Shown: positions 20,712 to 29,138 of the stretch, piece after piece
How the letters are laid out: every line of letters starts with the position of its first letter
How positions within the stretch are numbered: the first letter of the stretch is position 1
Assembly: GCA_019677205.1 (NCBI GenBank)
Contig: JAAMXY010000229.1
Span: 1 to 29,138, forward strand
Length of the DNA: 29,138 nt
Origin: Pinguiococcus pyrenoidosus
Taxonomy: Eukaryota; Sar; Pinguiophyceae; Pinguiochrysidales; Pinguiochrysidaceae
Direction: 5' to 3'
Made by a program: the position numbers and the translations under genes
Notes under the pieces: model-generated
Seen by the model: the letters and a program-made list of their open reading frames with translations, nothing else
What the model was told of the DNA's origin: nothing
Database searches by the model: none

Positions 20712-21146
20712 CTCTCTGGCTTGTGACGCGTGCTTGGTGGCGAGCATCGTATCACCTGACCTTCGTTCGAAGGTGCTCCTTGCTCCTTTCGCGAAGGAGA
20801 GCAACTCCAACGCGGGGCAGCTCTCGCTGCAAGGATGGTCTGCGGACCGGGAAGTTGGTCAGCCCAGCACTGAGTGAGGTGCACGAGGCACGATCGAGAG
20901 AAGCCCGAAAACTCCGAGCACTCCCGACCCTCCGCCCCGAGGGGAGCCACGGGGCGCGGAGACCATCGGACAGCATCGGCCTCGGTGCCGATTCCCGCGA
21001 GGGGGTCCAGAAATTCTGCACAAGTTGACTTCAGATACACGTGAAACTAAATTTTGAAGGCATGGATCTTGGCGGCCGCTTCAAGCATCCGCAGCCCTTT
21101 CTGGCGCCACTCAAGCGCCGTACTCGCCATCTTGGGCGCAGGCATC
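20712..21146. other. Intergenic spacer between P5CR and the PDZ-ferredoxin gene
   Basis: These 435 nt would hold the P5CR 3' UTR and the promoter of the next gene. Open frames on both strands are short and featureless. A frame running in from upstream ends at 21028 and is the out-of-frame shadow of P5CR. I see no other feature. Confidence 0.4.
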
Positions 21147-22041
21147 ATGTGGCATCGCATCCTGGTCCTTCTGGTTGTGCTTCCTGCTGCTTTGGGCCTG
21201 GCTTTCCCTCCGAGAAATGGTCCGCGTCCGCCGCAGAACGGCGGAAAGCTCGTCGGATTCTCACGCGTTCTGCCTCTCTTCCGCCACTCCAGGCCTCGGA
21301 GAGCGATTTGGAAGCGCCGCGAAGCCCGAGTTCTACAGAGTGACGCTCAGCCGCGCCACGGGCATCGACTGGGCCTCGGACCTCAGCTTCCGCTGGGTGT
21401 ATGTGCGGGGCGTGGAGCCCGGCTCCAGCGCGGCACTGGCTGGTGTGAAGGCCAAGCACCAGCTGGTGGAGCTGCGCGTCGCCAAGGAGGACCTGGACCC
21501 CAAGAGAAACACGACAGCCGAGGAGGATGACGAGGCGGGCCTGCTGGTCGGCGCTGGCGCCGCTTTCCCGGAGGTGATGAGCGCCTTAGCCAGCCTTCCC
21601 CCCGGCGCTCGGCGGGTGGACTTGACGCTGTTCTCGGGCAGCAAGGCGCAGCTGAAGCAAGCGCTGCTGGAGGCGGCGAATATTCAGCCGTCCGTGGAGA
21701 CGGACACCATCAACATTGAGGTGAACCAGGGGGACAAGTCCCTGGGCAGCATCACGGCGCCAAAAGGGGCCAACCTCCGAGACGTGCTCATCGGACAGGG
21801 CATCAACGTGTACCGCAGCGTGGCGCGCTGGTCGAACTGCAATGGGCAGCAGCTATGTGGAACCTGCATCGTGGACGTGCACGGCAACCCGGAACAGTGC
21901 TCGGCGAAGTCCCTGGATGAGGCGTCGACGCTGCGGGAGAACCCAGACACCTATCGACTGAGCTGCGTGACCTTCGTGTATGGCGACATCAAGGTGGAGG
22001 TGCTGCCGCCCAAGGTGACGGCAGCGCAGTGGACCAGATGA
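21147..22041 (+). CDS. Plastid-targeted PDZ-like plus [2Fe-2S] ferredoxin-like protein
   Basis: Two exons, 21147-21219 and 21293-22041, give 273 residues. The 73-nt intron has a weak GTCCGC donor, a strong pyrimidine-rich CCACTCCAG acceptor and matched phase 1. The ATG opens MWHRILVLLVVLPAALGLA then Phe20: signal peptide plus transit peptide of the red secondary-plastid type. Residues about 36-140 resemble a PDZ domain (FYRVTLSRATG, WVYVRGVEPGSSAALAGVKA). Residues about 162-265 are a ferredoxin fold with Cys207, Cys213, Cys216 and Cys249 (C-x5-C-x2-C-x32-C). This spacing, and the GTCIVDV and YRLSC blocks, recall ferredoxin-like proteins such as the NDH subunit PnsB3/NDF4 rather than soluble PetF (C-x4-C-x2-C-x29-C). 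It may hold a cluster as part of a plastid complex; that is inferred. Confidence 0.85.
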
Positions 22042-22232
22042 TCCGATCCGAATCCATGCCAGTTTACTCCCAGCGCACTGCGCTAGCTTCCTCTTTCCGT
22101 GTGCGAACAAGCCAGAAACCTGTCCCGCCGTCGTAGCCGTCCACCGCCCCCTCGCACCTGCCCCCTCCTCTTCCCGAAATCAGAACAAGCCAAACCGGTG
22201 TCCCTTCGAAACTGCAACTCAAGATTTCCCGT

Positions 22233-23558
22233 TTAGCGCCCGAGGTTGGAGACGTTGCTAAGGTAGAGCGCCTCCTGCTTGCGCAACCAGCTCCAGACGT
22301 TGCTCACACGGTTGGCGACGTAGTGCTGAATGTGCACGTCGTCGACTTCCAGGCCCTGCAGAGCTGCCCGCTGCGATTGGGGTTTTTGGAGGTTTTGGTG
22401 GGGGACGGGGAAAGAAGGAGACGCTTGTCGTTAGTGCACGACAGAGGCGTCAAGTTGCGCGGACTGAGAAGCGGCTCACCTGCAATTGGGTCGCCGTCAG
22501 AGCTCGACTCATGTCCCTTACAATGAAGTCGCTGTACTTCTGCAGCACCCGGCTCCGGTAGTCCGGTCCCCGTGAGCTCGTAATGTCTAAGTTTCGCATG
22601 TACTTATCTGCGCGAGCAGAGACGAAGAAGGCACGTGAGCTCCCCGACCTCCGACGCACCAGGGCGCGCGCGAAGTAGCTCCTTACATTTCTGTCGCAGC
22701 TGGAACCAAAGGCTCTCGAGGTTCAGGCCGCCCATGCGATCCGCGAGAATGAGCGCGTCGTCGTGGCACACGAAGTCGATGTACCGGTCAGCTAGGAGTC
22801 TATCATCAATTTTCAAATTCGCGAGCGGGAAAACCTAGAGCAGAAGCCGTGGCGTGGGAGCCCATGAGACACAGAGCCATGGCATATCTCTTTTTGCGTT
22901 TCGCCGCCGACCGAGAGGCTTGGAAGAGCAGCATACCTCGTCTGCCCATCGACAGTGGCTCACTGTCTCACAGCGGTCTTCCGTGTTGCAGATCAGCTCT
23001 AACCCGATGCGGTCTGCCACTTCGTCGCCCAGGCAGGCGACCACCAGCTGCGAGTTGGGAAACTGGCTCTTGATCTTCCGCAGCGTTTTCATGTGGCCCA
23101 CGTGCAGCAAGTCAAAAAAGCCAAACGCCAGGATGCGGATCGGCCGCCCTTTTGGAAGCCGTAGCCGAAGCAAAACGGTAAGCTGGCGGAGTCGGTGGAG
23201 AAGCCGGGCTTGTTTGAATTGGAATACCTGATAAGGTGCCTGGCTGGCCGTCCACCATGGTGTGCACATGTGGCGTGTGCGTGTGCGGGTCGAGATCGGG
23301 CAGCTTCTCCAGCACCGGAATCGTGTGCGGAGTGGCCTCCATCTGCGGCGGTTGCTTGGTGGGCAGCGGGTAGGACGCCACCACCTTCTGGGTTACGTCG
23401 CCCATGTCCGTGGAGCAGCGCGGGGATTCTGCGGCTTGTTCGGCAAAGGCCGCCAGGCTCTCCATGGCGATCTCCCCGGACAGCGCCTGCTCATGCCGCG
23501 CGCCATTCGGAGACGCTTCGCCGGCATCTAGCCAGATGCCGCCCGAGAAATCAAACAT
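22233..23558 (-). CDS. CTP:phosphocholine/phosphoethanolamine cytidylyltransferase-like enzyme
   Basis: Five exons (23558-23228, 23148-22937, 22834-22660, 22607-22480, 22370-22233) give 327 residues; introns are 52-109 nt, GT-AG and phase-matched. The enzyme would make CDP-choline or CDP-ethanolamine for membrane lipids. A disordered N-terminus of about 110 residues precedes the nucleotidyltransferase fold: ILAFGFFDLLHVGHMKTL with HVGH at 126-129, FPNSQLVVACLGDEVADR, TEDRCETVSHCRWADEV and YIDFVCHDDA. The ERYExxxHCRWVDEV-like block favours the choline/ethanolamine group. The usual RTEGISTS motif is degenerate here (RNLDITSSRG). The C-terminus has a helix ending NVWSWLRKQEALYLSNVSNL. The final acceptor could instead be 15 nt further in. 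It converges on the PDZ-ferredoxin gene after 191 nt. Substrate choice is not determined. Confidence 0.85.
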
Positions 23559-25973
23559 CCTCGTGGCCCTGCGGAGGCGAGACAGCCTATGAGAACCCAC
23601 CGGTTTGCGCCGACGACCCACCACCCGCCGAGGCTCTTAACGCGGTCCGACTCTCGCCCCTTCCACCATCCCTTCCTTCAAGCCCGAAAAAAGGACGGCG
23701 AGGGCCCAAGCTTCGCGTCCACCGCGCTTGTGGACACCGAAGCTCTGCCCTGGCGGCGCGGAGGGGTCGTGACCTCCAGCAAAACCCTGCTTTGCTCACC
23801 GCGTTGTTTCTGGACGGCGTTGCGCGCGCTGCTCTCGTGGCGCCCACCTCCTTCACGCGCGACCCGGTGCGGCGGCGCCTTGAGCCGACGTTCGGGCTGC
23901 GCCGACTGAACGGACCTACTTCGTGTGCCCAACTCGGACGAACCTTCCCAACGCTAAGACACCATTTGAGGACACAAATTTCCCGAGAGCACAATTCATT
24001 CTTCCCGGAAAGACGCGAACCTTTTATGCAGTATTTCCGGGATCTCGCGGTAAAATCCTGCCGGCCTGGGGACCACCAATCCGGGCCTCGCAACATACAA
24101 GGCACAAGCCGCGATTTGGCCGAAGACGCCCTAGCCTGCCAAATATTTTACGGACTCCATTGGTTCAAAACAGCTTACATGCATGCAAAATATTGACCGA
24201 TAGGCGCGATAGAGTTACGTGAGGCTGTCCAAACGTGACAGGCGCCTGCTCCCATAACGCAACTGATACCCTTCAAACCCCCAGTGAACGCGCGCGTGGG
24301 CGTGCATACCTTGTCGGACTCCCGGCACGTTCCAATCTTTGCGAAACGTGACCCGCGCGCATGAACTCCGCCTGTGCTTCTCGTGATCTGGTGGCCGACA
24401 CGAATTCCGCGAATACAAACGGAGACCATCCCGGACATACCTTAATCCTGGGAAGCAAAGCACTGACTACCCTTCGGCGGAAGGGTAGAAGTACAACAGG
24501 CGGACAGCGCAGCGAAAGCCCCTTGACCGCTCCTATGCCTTCTACGAGCCTCCAAATCCCAACTTTGAAGTTGCCTCTTCAAAGCTCAAGCAGCGGCGAT
24601 TTGCGGAGGCCGCTCGTTGCGGCAATCTGGATCGCCTAGCATGGATTTGTTGCCCAAAATTTCACCATGTCCCAGACAGCTGAGCAGCAACGCCGAAGCC
24701 ATGGTGTAGGAACCCGCGCAAAAGGGAGCAACGCTCACCACTTCGTAGCCCTGTGTCGTTGCTTCTTCGTCGTTGCTTGACGAGCTAATGCATGATGGAG
24801 ATGCGAAGCAAGATTCGCTCCCTCGCTTCGGGGGCCGAAGAAGAGGCAGTGAACCGAATGCAGCCATGTGACTGCTCGTAATCCTCGTCCTTCGCGTGCG
24901 ACAAGGCAGCAAGCGCTGAGAAGCTACAGATCTAGCTAGCTAGCTATGCATTGACCCACAACACATCTGGCTGCTTGCCATGCGTCGTGGCGTGGGAAAA
25001 AGCAACGGTCGGGTAGCAGCTAGGCAGCTAGTACCTTGATTGCTAGGCAGTCAGCTAGAAGCAAGCAACAGGCAGGCAGGAGCGAGGCAGCGAAGCAGAA
25101 GCGCGTAACGACATGTTTGACTTTCGCTAGCCAACTTCTTCTCTCGGTAGCTTCTTCGCTCCTGAGATTTTGGTTCGTCGGCTCCCTCACTTCACTTTAC
25201 GACAACACGGCAAAGTGAAGCAGTCCACCCGTACAAGACTAGAAGCTCAGTGCGTCGTCGTCGCTACCAAGTTTCGAAAAGATCTTTCGCGCGCTTCAGG
25301 GTGTGAGGCTGTCACAAGAGATCTCCTTGCGTCCTGTGCACTAACCCGGTTCCACGGACGATCCCGGGAAAGCTGACCCAAAATACAGGGCTTCAACGAA
25401 GCTGGCCGGGTAGTCAACCCGGGCAAACGATCCTTCTGCAGCCCAGGTTTCAGGGAAAGAAGACGAAGAGACGGAGAATCGAAGAATAGAACATCCGCAC
25501 AGGATGCTGCAAGTATCAAGTTTGAAAGTATCGCTCCTGCCGGGAACATGGACGCGTCTGGAGCATCGGCGGAGATTTACCCCAGACGGGCTCATGTAAC
25601 AATGCTGAGGGCGCGCGGCCACGCTCTGCAGCCCTGGATCCGCGCGAAGATTCGCGCGGGCCTGTAGAACCCCAACCTGAAAGGACTTCGCGCCCTGCAG
25701 AAAGTGTCTGAGCTCGGCAAGGCTCAAATGACCGCGACTCTCGTGTCACGTGATGAACGAGCTGGGGAGGAGGCTGGCGAAAAATGCCTCGAGAGGCGCA
25801 CCACGGGACATGGCGGCTACTGAATACGAGGTTCGCTCTGATATCAAGATGAGATCATCCGTAGATATATGAATTTCTGCGGTGGGCGTGAACACAACGA
25901 GAACCTGAAGCATTCGTACTTGACCAAAACTCTCTTCTTGCCGGCTGCCTCCGACTTCTGCCTTCAACTGGTA
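23559..25973. other. Long interval without a confident gene
   Basis: These 2415 nt lie between the cytidylyltransferase start and the sulfotransferase stop. CCAAT pentamers at 24076, 24159 and 24332 could belong to the cytidylyltransferase promoter. From 24489 to about 24680 a plus-strand frame reads YAFYEPPNPNFEVASSKLKQ and RRFAEAARCGNLDRLAW, which looks protein-like and recalls the first helices of an ankyrin repeat; it follows a possible acceptor (GGGTAG) but I find no partner exons. On the opposite strand an ATG frame at 24867-24586 encodes 93 residues. At most one is real. The stretch 24930-25110 is a low-complexity GCTAG/GCAGGCAG tract. Nothing else stands out. Confidence 0.35.
24586..24867 (-). 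CDS. Possible small protein of 93 residues (doubtful)
   Basis: An ATG-started frame, MAAFGSLPLLRPPKRGSESC onward, ends PPQIAAA-stop. It has a Ser-rich N-terminal part and a central hydrophobic segment (VVSVAPFCAGSYTMASALLL). I recognise no family. It overlaps, on the other strand, the ankyrin-like frame at 24489-24680, so one of them must be a shadow. Confidence 0.2.
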   Translation of the reverse strand: MAAFGSLPLLRPPKRGSESCFASPSCISSSSNDEEATTQGYEVVSVAPFCAGSYTMASALLLSCLGHGEILGNKSMLGDPDCRNERPPQIAAA

Positions 25974-27556
25974 CTAGTGGGGAATCCCAAACTGTTGATG
26001 ATAGTCCTCGAACTTGGTGAGGAGCTGCGCTTTCGACAGGCCGAACTCTTCTGGATGGTACTGGTGCAGCGTCGCCTTGGATCCCTGCATCGCTTCCCGC
26101 TCCTTCCTATTCTGCTCTAAGTACGCCTGCAGGCGATCGTGGAACTGCGGAGTGAAATCGAAGCCGAATTGAGCATACAGCTTCCGGATCAGACCGATCG
26201 GGTCGTCCACAAGGTCTTGGTACAGCACGTGCTGCGCTTTGACATCGTACTTCTTCTCTGCCTCCTCTAGTTCGTCAATGGCGCGCTGGAGCACCATGGC
26301 GAAGTTGTCGAACGACACCTTTCCTATCATGCCTAGGTCAATGCGCTCTCCCAAGCACGCGTCCGTGAGGATGCGGACGAGGGAGCACCAACTTGGGATG
26401 GAGTTTACGGCCGACCGATGGGTCCACACGATGCGGGCGTCCTGGAAGACCTCCGTCAGCTGCTTAATGTACAGCAGATGGTTGGGGGCTTTCAAGGTCC
26501 AGCGGAGACCAGCGTTGGCCGGATATTCCGGAGCTTGCCAAGTCAAGATCCTCAGGACGTCCTTGTAGCGGGAGTACATCTTCGGCGTGCGTTCCTTCAG
26601 CACATGAGGAAAGAGCTCCGGCCTGTGGAGCGTGTAGAACGCGAATGGCATCAACGGAAATTCCATGGAGATGGCGAAGAGGCACTCCTATTCATTGATC
26701 AAAAGGACCAGGGCAGAGGACACAGGATACAGAAGACAACGTCAGTTGGTCCACGCCGGCTGCGAAGGAGATGCGCGACAGCCAGCTTACCTCGGGGAGC
26801 TCGGCGCCTGTCTCGTGCACCGCGTCCAACCCTGGCGCGACGAGCTTGATGGCCTTGATTGCCTTCCTCACCTTCCGCAGCCGCCGCTCGGCATCCTTGC
26901 GGAGGACCTCCTGGTTGCTGAAGTCCGCTTTCACGTCGATGGGGGACGGGTGGAGCAGCTCCCACGTCTTGGGATATCTGGCCAGCGGATCCAGACTCAG
27001 GAGCCGATGAAGGAGCGTCGTTCCAGAGCGAGGCATGCCAATCACAAAGAGAGGCTGGCGCACTTCCACCGCCTTGATGGCCGGCTTGGTGGCCAACAAG
27101 GCTTCCATCCGCAGGCGGCTCGTCAGGCGGCTACTGAACTGATCCCAGATGCCCAGGTGGCCCAGAGGCGTGATCCTCTCCTGCTGGAGCGCCCCCAGGA
27201 CCAGGCGGAAGTTCTTCTCGAACTCCAGACCCCCAAAGTCGCTGGCTCGCGCCTTGCGCATCGACCACTCCTTCACGTAGTCGTAGTCCAACTTGTGCTT
27301 AAACGGGCCCAAGCCCAGCTTCCACGCCGGCCAGGCCAGCGTGTTGAGCACCTGGATCGCGTCCCAGCTTCTCAGACACCGGCCATGCACGACAGATGCG
27401 CTAAACGACAGCAGAGTTCCGTCGCAGACGCACCTGAGCGGCCAAAGCCGCGCGGGGCCGAACGCAGTGCTTCCGCGCAGTCAGGCTTTCCAAAAGGAGG
27501 TATAGCAGGTAGCCGGCCAGCAGGCCCCCACAGGTGAGCAGAAGCCAGGAGGCCAT
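25974..27556 (-). CDS. Membrane-anchored PAPS-dependent sulfotransferase
   Basis: Three exons (27556-27434, 27351-26791, 26687-25974) give 465 residues, all joins phase 0 and GT-AG. The enzyme transfers sulfate from PAPS to an acceptor, probably a carbohydrate or lipid. Exon 1 encodes MASWLLLTCGGLLAGYLLYL, a likely signal anchor for the endomembrane system, then a basic stretch. The 5'-phosphosulfate loop is FVIGMPRSGTTLLHRLL (about 143-158). The 3'-phosphate motif is IVWTHRSAVNSIPSW, with Arg319 and Ser324. The block LRWTLKAPNHLLYIKQL is typical of the Sulfotransfer_3-type family. The exon 2-3 join restores the family block PEECLFAIS. It is divergent from the EDRF1-like gene, with 273 nt between the starts. 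The acceptor cannot be told from sequence. Confidence 0.92.
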
Positions 27557-27829
27557 GGTGACGGCGCCAGAAGTGCGATTCGGCGCAGAACGGCGGCGTT
27601 TTGCCACAAAGATATGGCGCTGGGAACGCGTTTCGGTGGTTTCCGGTGTCAGCTGATGCCTGGCATATGGGTTTTCGTTGGATCTCCGGTTTTCTCCAGC
27701 ATTTTCAAACGGAGCCCCTCTCCAGCTTCGATAGCTTTTGTCACTATCGATATGGAAGAAAATCGCTACTTTTCGAGAGAACTCGATTTGGCGCCAAAAA
27801 AAGGCGCGAAGCGGCTCCACCGGTACACT
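27557..27829. promoter_or_regulatory. Bidirectional spacer with a palindromic E2F-like site
   Basis: The 273-nt spacer between the sulfotransferase and EDRF1-like start codons carries the perfect 12-bp palindrome TTTGGCGCCAAA (27787-27798). It is followed at once by an A-run and a GGCGCGAA (27803-27810), another E2F-like half-site. The palindrome is about 30 nt upstream of the EDRF1-like ATG. Confidence 0.5.
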
Positions 27830-29138
27830 ATGGACCCGTCGGAGGCCGCCGGTAGCGAGCTGCTTCATCTGGGCGCCTTTGCGTCGTTTAGCACAGAGGA
27901 GAAAGGGCGCGAGAGCGCGCAGAGCGGCCTGCGATATCCGCCACCAGCGGCAAATGAGGCCATGCCTGCATTTATGGGGCCCGCGGAAGCCATCCGCGCC
28001 TGCTTCACGATGCCGTATAGACAGGAGTCGTCCTCCATCGCCCTGCACAAGATGGGCGGCACCCTGCTGGTGGACGTGGGCGGGCCGGAGGACCCAGAGA
28101 ACCTTCCGGCCTTGGCGCCTCAGGCTCTTTTCGCACAGTTGCTGGAGCGCGACGAGGACGACAACGCGGAAGACGCGAGCAGCTTCCGCCTGGAGCCTGC
28201 TCGCTTCGTGCCGGAGGCAGCCAGGCCGTTTCGCCAGCTGCTGGACTGGCAGTACCACGAGATGAAGCTGCTGGTGGGCACCAACTTGGTCACTCTGCCC
28301 GATGGCAGCGGCACGCGCATGCACATGCTTGACCTGAGCCGGCCCATGGAGATCTGCACCTGCCTGGACATCTATCTGGACAACGTGATGGCCAACATTC
28401 CGGAGCTGGCGCTCTGCATGCACGCCAAGGGATTCCTCCGCGGAGTGACGAAAATGCGGACCGTAGACATCCCATGGATGGGGACCGGTACGTCAAGCCA
28501 AGTCAGGCCAAGTCAAGCCAAGTCAGGCCAAGTCAAGCTAAGCCGAGCGAAGCCGTGGAAGTGTTGCACAAGGGAGTGTTGCACAAGGGAGAGAAGGCAG
28601 AGTGCAGCCGGAAAACGCCTCACCCTCCTTCGCTCATGCTTGTACTTTCCGTCTCTCACGCCTCTTGCGAATCCTTCGTCTTTCGGTTTTCCCGTAGGTG
28701 ATCGATCCGCGCAGCCGATCTTCTCTGCGGCGGACGTGGACATGACGGCCTCGGCGTTGCTGCGCTTTCTGAAATCCAACTGCAATCGAGAGGGAGGGAC
28801 GTACATTCTTCATCGCGAAGCTGCTGATGAAGCGGACGATTCACAAGACGATGCCAAGATCCGCTTGTACGACGTCACGGCGCTGGGGATGGGAAGTCAG
28901 CGGCGATGGAAGTGGCTGCTGGGAATGCTGTGCTATCGCTTTGCCGTGCGGATCGCGCAGCACTTGAAGACACCGCCGAATCGCTCCCTTGACGCGAAGT
29001 TTGTGGGAACGATGATGCAGCGGCAGAGGTCGCTCTTCCAGACCGCGTTCGACCTTCTGCATCAGCTCCGGAGCGAAGTTCAGCCGCACGCCACCGGCGG
29101 CGCAGAAGCGGAGCCGCCGCCCCCGGATGCGGCGGAAG
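27830..29138 (+). CDS. EDRF1: EDRF1-like protein, N-terminal part (runs off the window)
   Basis: Exon 1 is 27830-28487 and exon 2 runs from 28698 to the window end; no stop is reached. The intron (28488-28697) begins GTACGT and ends TTTTCCCGTAG; the phase-1 join restores a Gly. About 366 residues are visible. Conserved EDRF1 blocks are MPYRQESSSIALHKMGGTLL, FRQLLDWQYHEMKLLVGTNL, LDIYLDNVMANIPELALCMH, LRFLKSNCNREGGTYILH and KIRLYDVTALG. EDRF1 is a large, conserved, mostly helical eukaryotic protein named from erythroid differentiation in animals; its molecular role in protists is unknown to me. The intron is 210 nt, divisible by three and free of in-frame stops, so retention would insert 70 residues. 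Confidence 0.88.
   Translation, partial: MDPSEAAGSELLHLGAFASFSTEEKGRESAQSGLRYPPPAANEAMPAFMGPAEAIRACFTMPYRQESSSIALHKMGGTLLVDVGGPEDPENLPALAPQALFAQLLERDEDDNAEDASSFRLEPARFVPEAARPFRQLLDWQYHEMKLLVGTNLVTLPDGSGTRMHMLDLSRPMEICTCLDIYLDNVMANIPELALCMHAKGFLRGVTKMRTVDIPWMGTGTSSQVRPSQAKSGQVKLSRAKPWKCCTRECCTRERRQSAAGKRLTLLRSCLYFPSLTPLANPSSFGFPVGDRSAQPIFSAADVDMTASALLRFLKSNCNREGGTYILHREAADEADDSQDDAKIRLYDVTALGMGSQRRWKWLLGMLCYRFAVRIAQHLKTPPNRSLDAKFVGTMMQRQRSLFQTAFDLLHQLRSEVQPHATGGAEAEPPPPDAAE
28495..28592. repeat. Tandem repeats inside the EDRF1 intron
   Basis: Five or so 10-bp units alternating AAGTCAGGCC and AAGTCAAGCC (28495-28545) are followed by two copies of a 15-bp unit containing TTGCACAAGGGAG (28562-28591). 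Both lie within the intron 28488-28697. Confidence 0.85.

Noticed and set aside
19773-20810. Minus-strand frame of 345 codons across P5CR
   Set aside because: Antisense shadow of a strongly conserved single-exon gene; rich in His, Arg and Gly without domain pattern.
19463-21028. Plus-strand frame of 521 codons overlapping P5CR
   Set aside because: Out-of-frame shadow of P5CR with Gly/Arg-rich composition.
20000-22000. Bacterial contamination or recent bacterial transfer
   Set aside because: P5CR alone is intronless, but it has an N-terminal extension and its neighbours have introns and plastid leaders. No operon or Shine-Dalgarno pattern is seen.
22825-22832. E2F-like GCGGGAAA
   Set aside because: It falls inside exon 3 of the cytidylyltransferase, where it encodes the VFPLAN segment, so the match is explained by coding.
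25341-25727. Minus-strand frame of 128 codons downstream of the sulfotransferase
   Set aside because: Starts with TTG and shows no motif; an opposing plus frame through 25400-25620 looks equally protein-like, so neither is supported.
27401-28423. Minus-strand frame of 340 codons antisense to the EDRF1-like exon
   Set aside because: Only its last part (27556-27434) is real, as exon 1 of the sulfotransferase; the rest mirrors EDRF1.

Overview
This is nuclear DNA from a photosynthetic microbial eukaryote. Nearly every gene is split by short spliceosomal introns (about 50-340 nt, mostly GT-AG, in consistent phase). Two predicted proteins begin with a hydrophobic signal peptide followed directly by Phe (LA|F and AA|F), the leader typical of plastids bounded by extra membranes of red-algal origin (ochrophytes, haptophytes, cryptophytes, chromerids, dinoflagellates). 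GT donors and alternating gene strands make a dinoflagellate less likely. I cannot name the species. I see no rRNA, tRNA, CRISPR array or transposon.

Layout. 1-573 (+): 3' end of an unrecognised gene. 614-4622 (-): nine-exon P3A plasma-membrane H+-ATPase, tail to tail with the first gene. 4929-6591 (+): class I methyltransferase fused to a short SET domain. 6865-13669 (-): 2245-residue protein with an LRR domain, Ser-Pro repeats, Sfi1-like Trp repeats and a coiled coil, probably centrosomal or basal-body. 14127-16038 (+): DNA cytosine-5 methyltransferase. 16648-18394 (-): plastid-targeted protein of unknown function. 19794-20711 (+): pyrroline-5-carboxylate reductase. 21147-22041 (+): plastid-targeted PDZ-like plus [2Fe-2S] ferredoxin-like protein. 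22233-23558 (-): CTP:phosphocholine/phosphoethanolamine cytidylyltransferase-like enzyme. 25974-27556 (-): membrane-anchored sulfotransferase. 27830-29138 (+): N-terminal part of an EDRF1-like gene that runs off the window.

The genes do not form one pathway; this is an ordinary compact nuclear neighbourhood with head-to-head and tail-to-tail pairs. Several divergent spacers carry E2F/DP-like (TTTCCCGCC, TTTGGCGCCAAA) and CCAAT motifs, suggesting shared, perhaps cell-cycle-linked, promoters. Simple tandem repeats are found repeatedly inside introns. Exon boundaries are my own reading from splice dinucleotides, phase and family conservation; no transcript data were available. The least explained interval is 23.6-25.97 kb.
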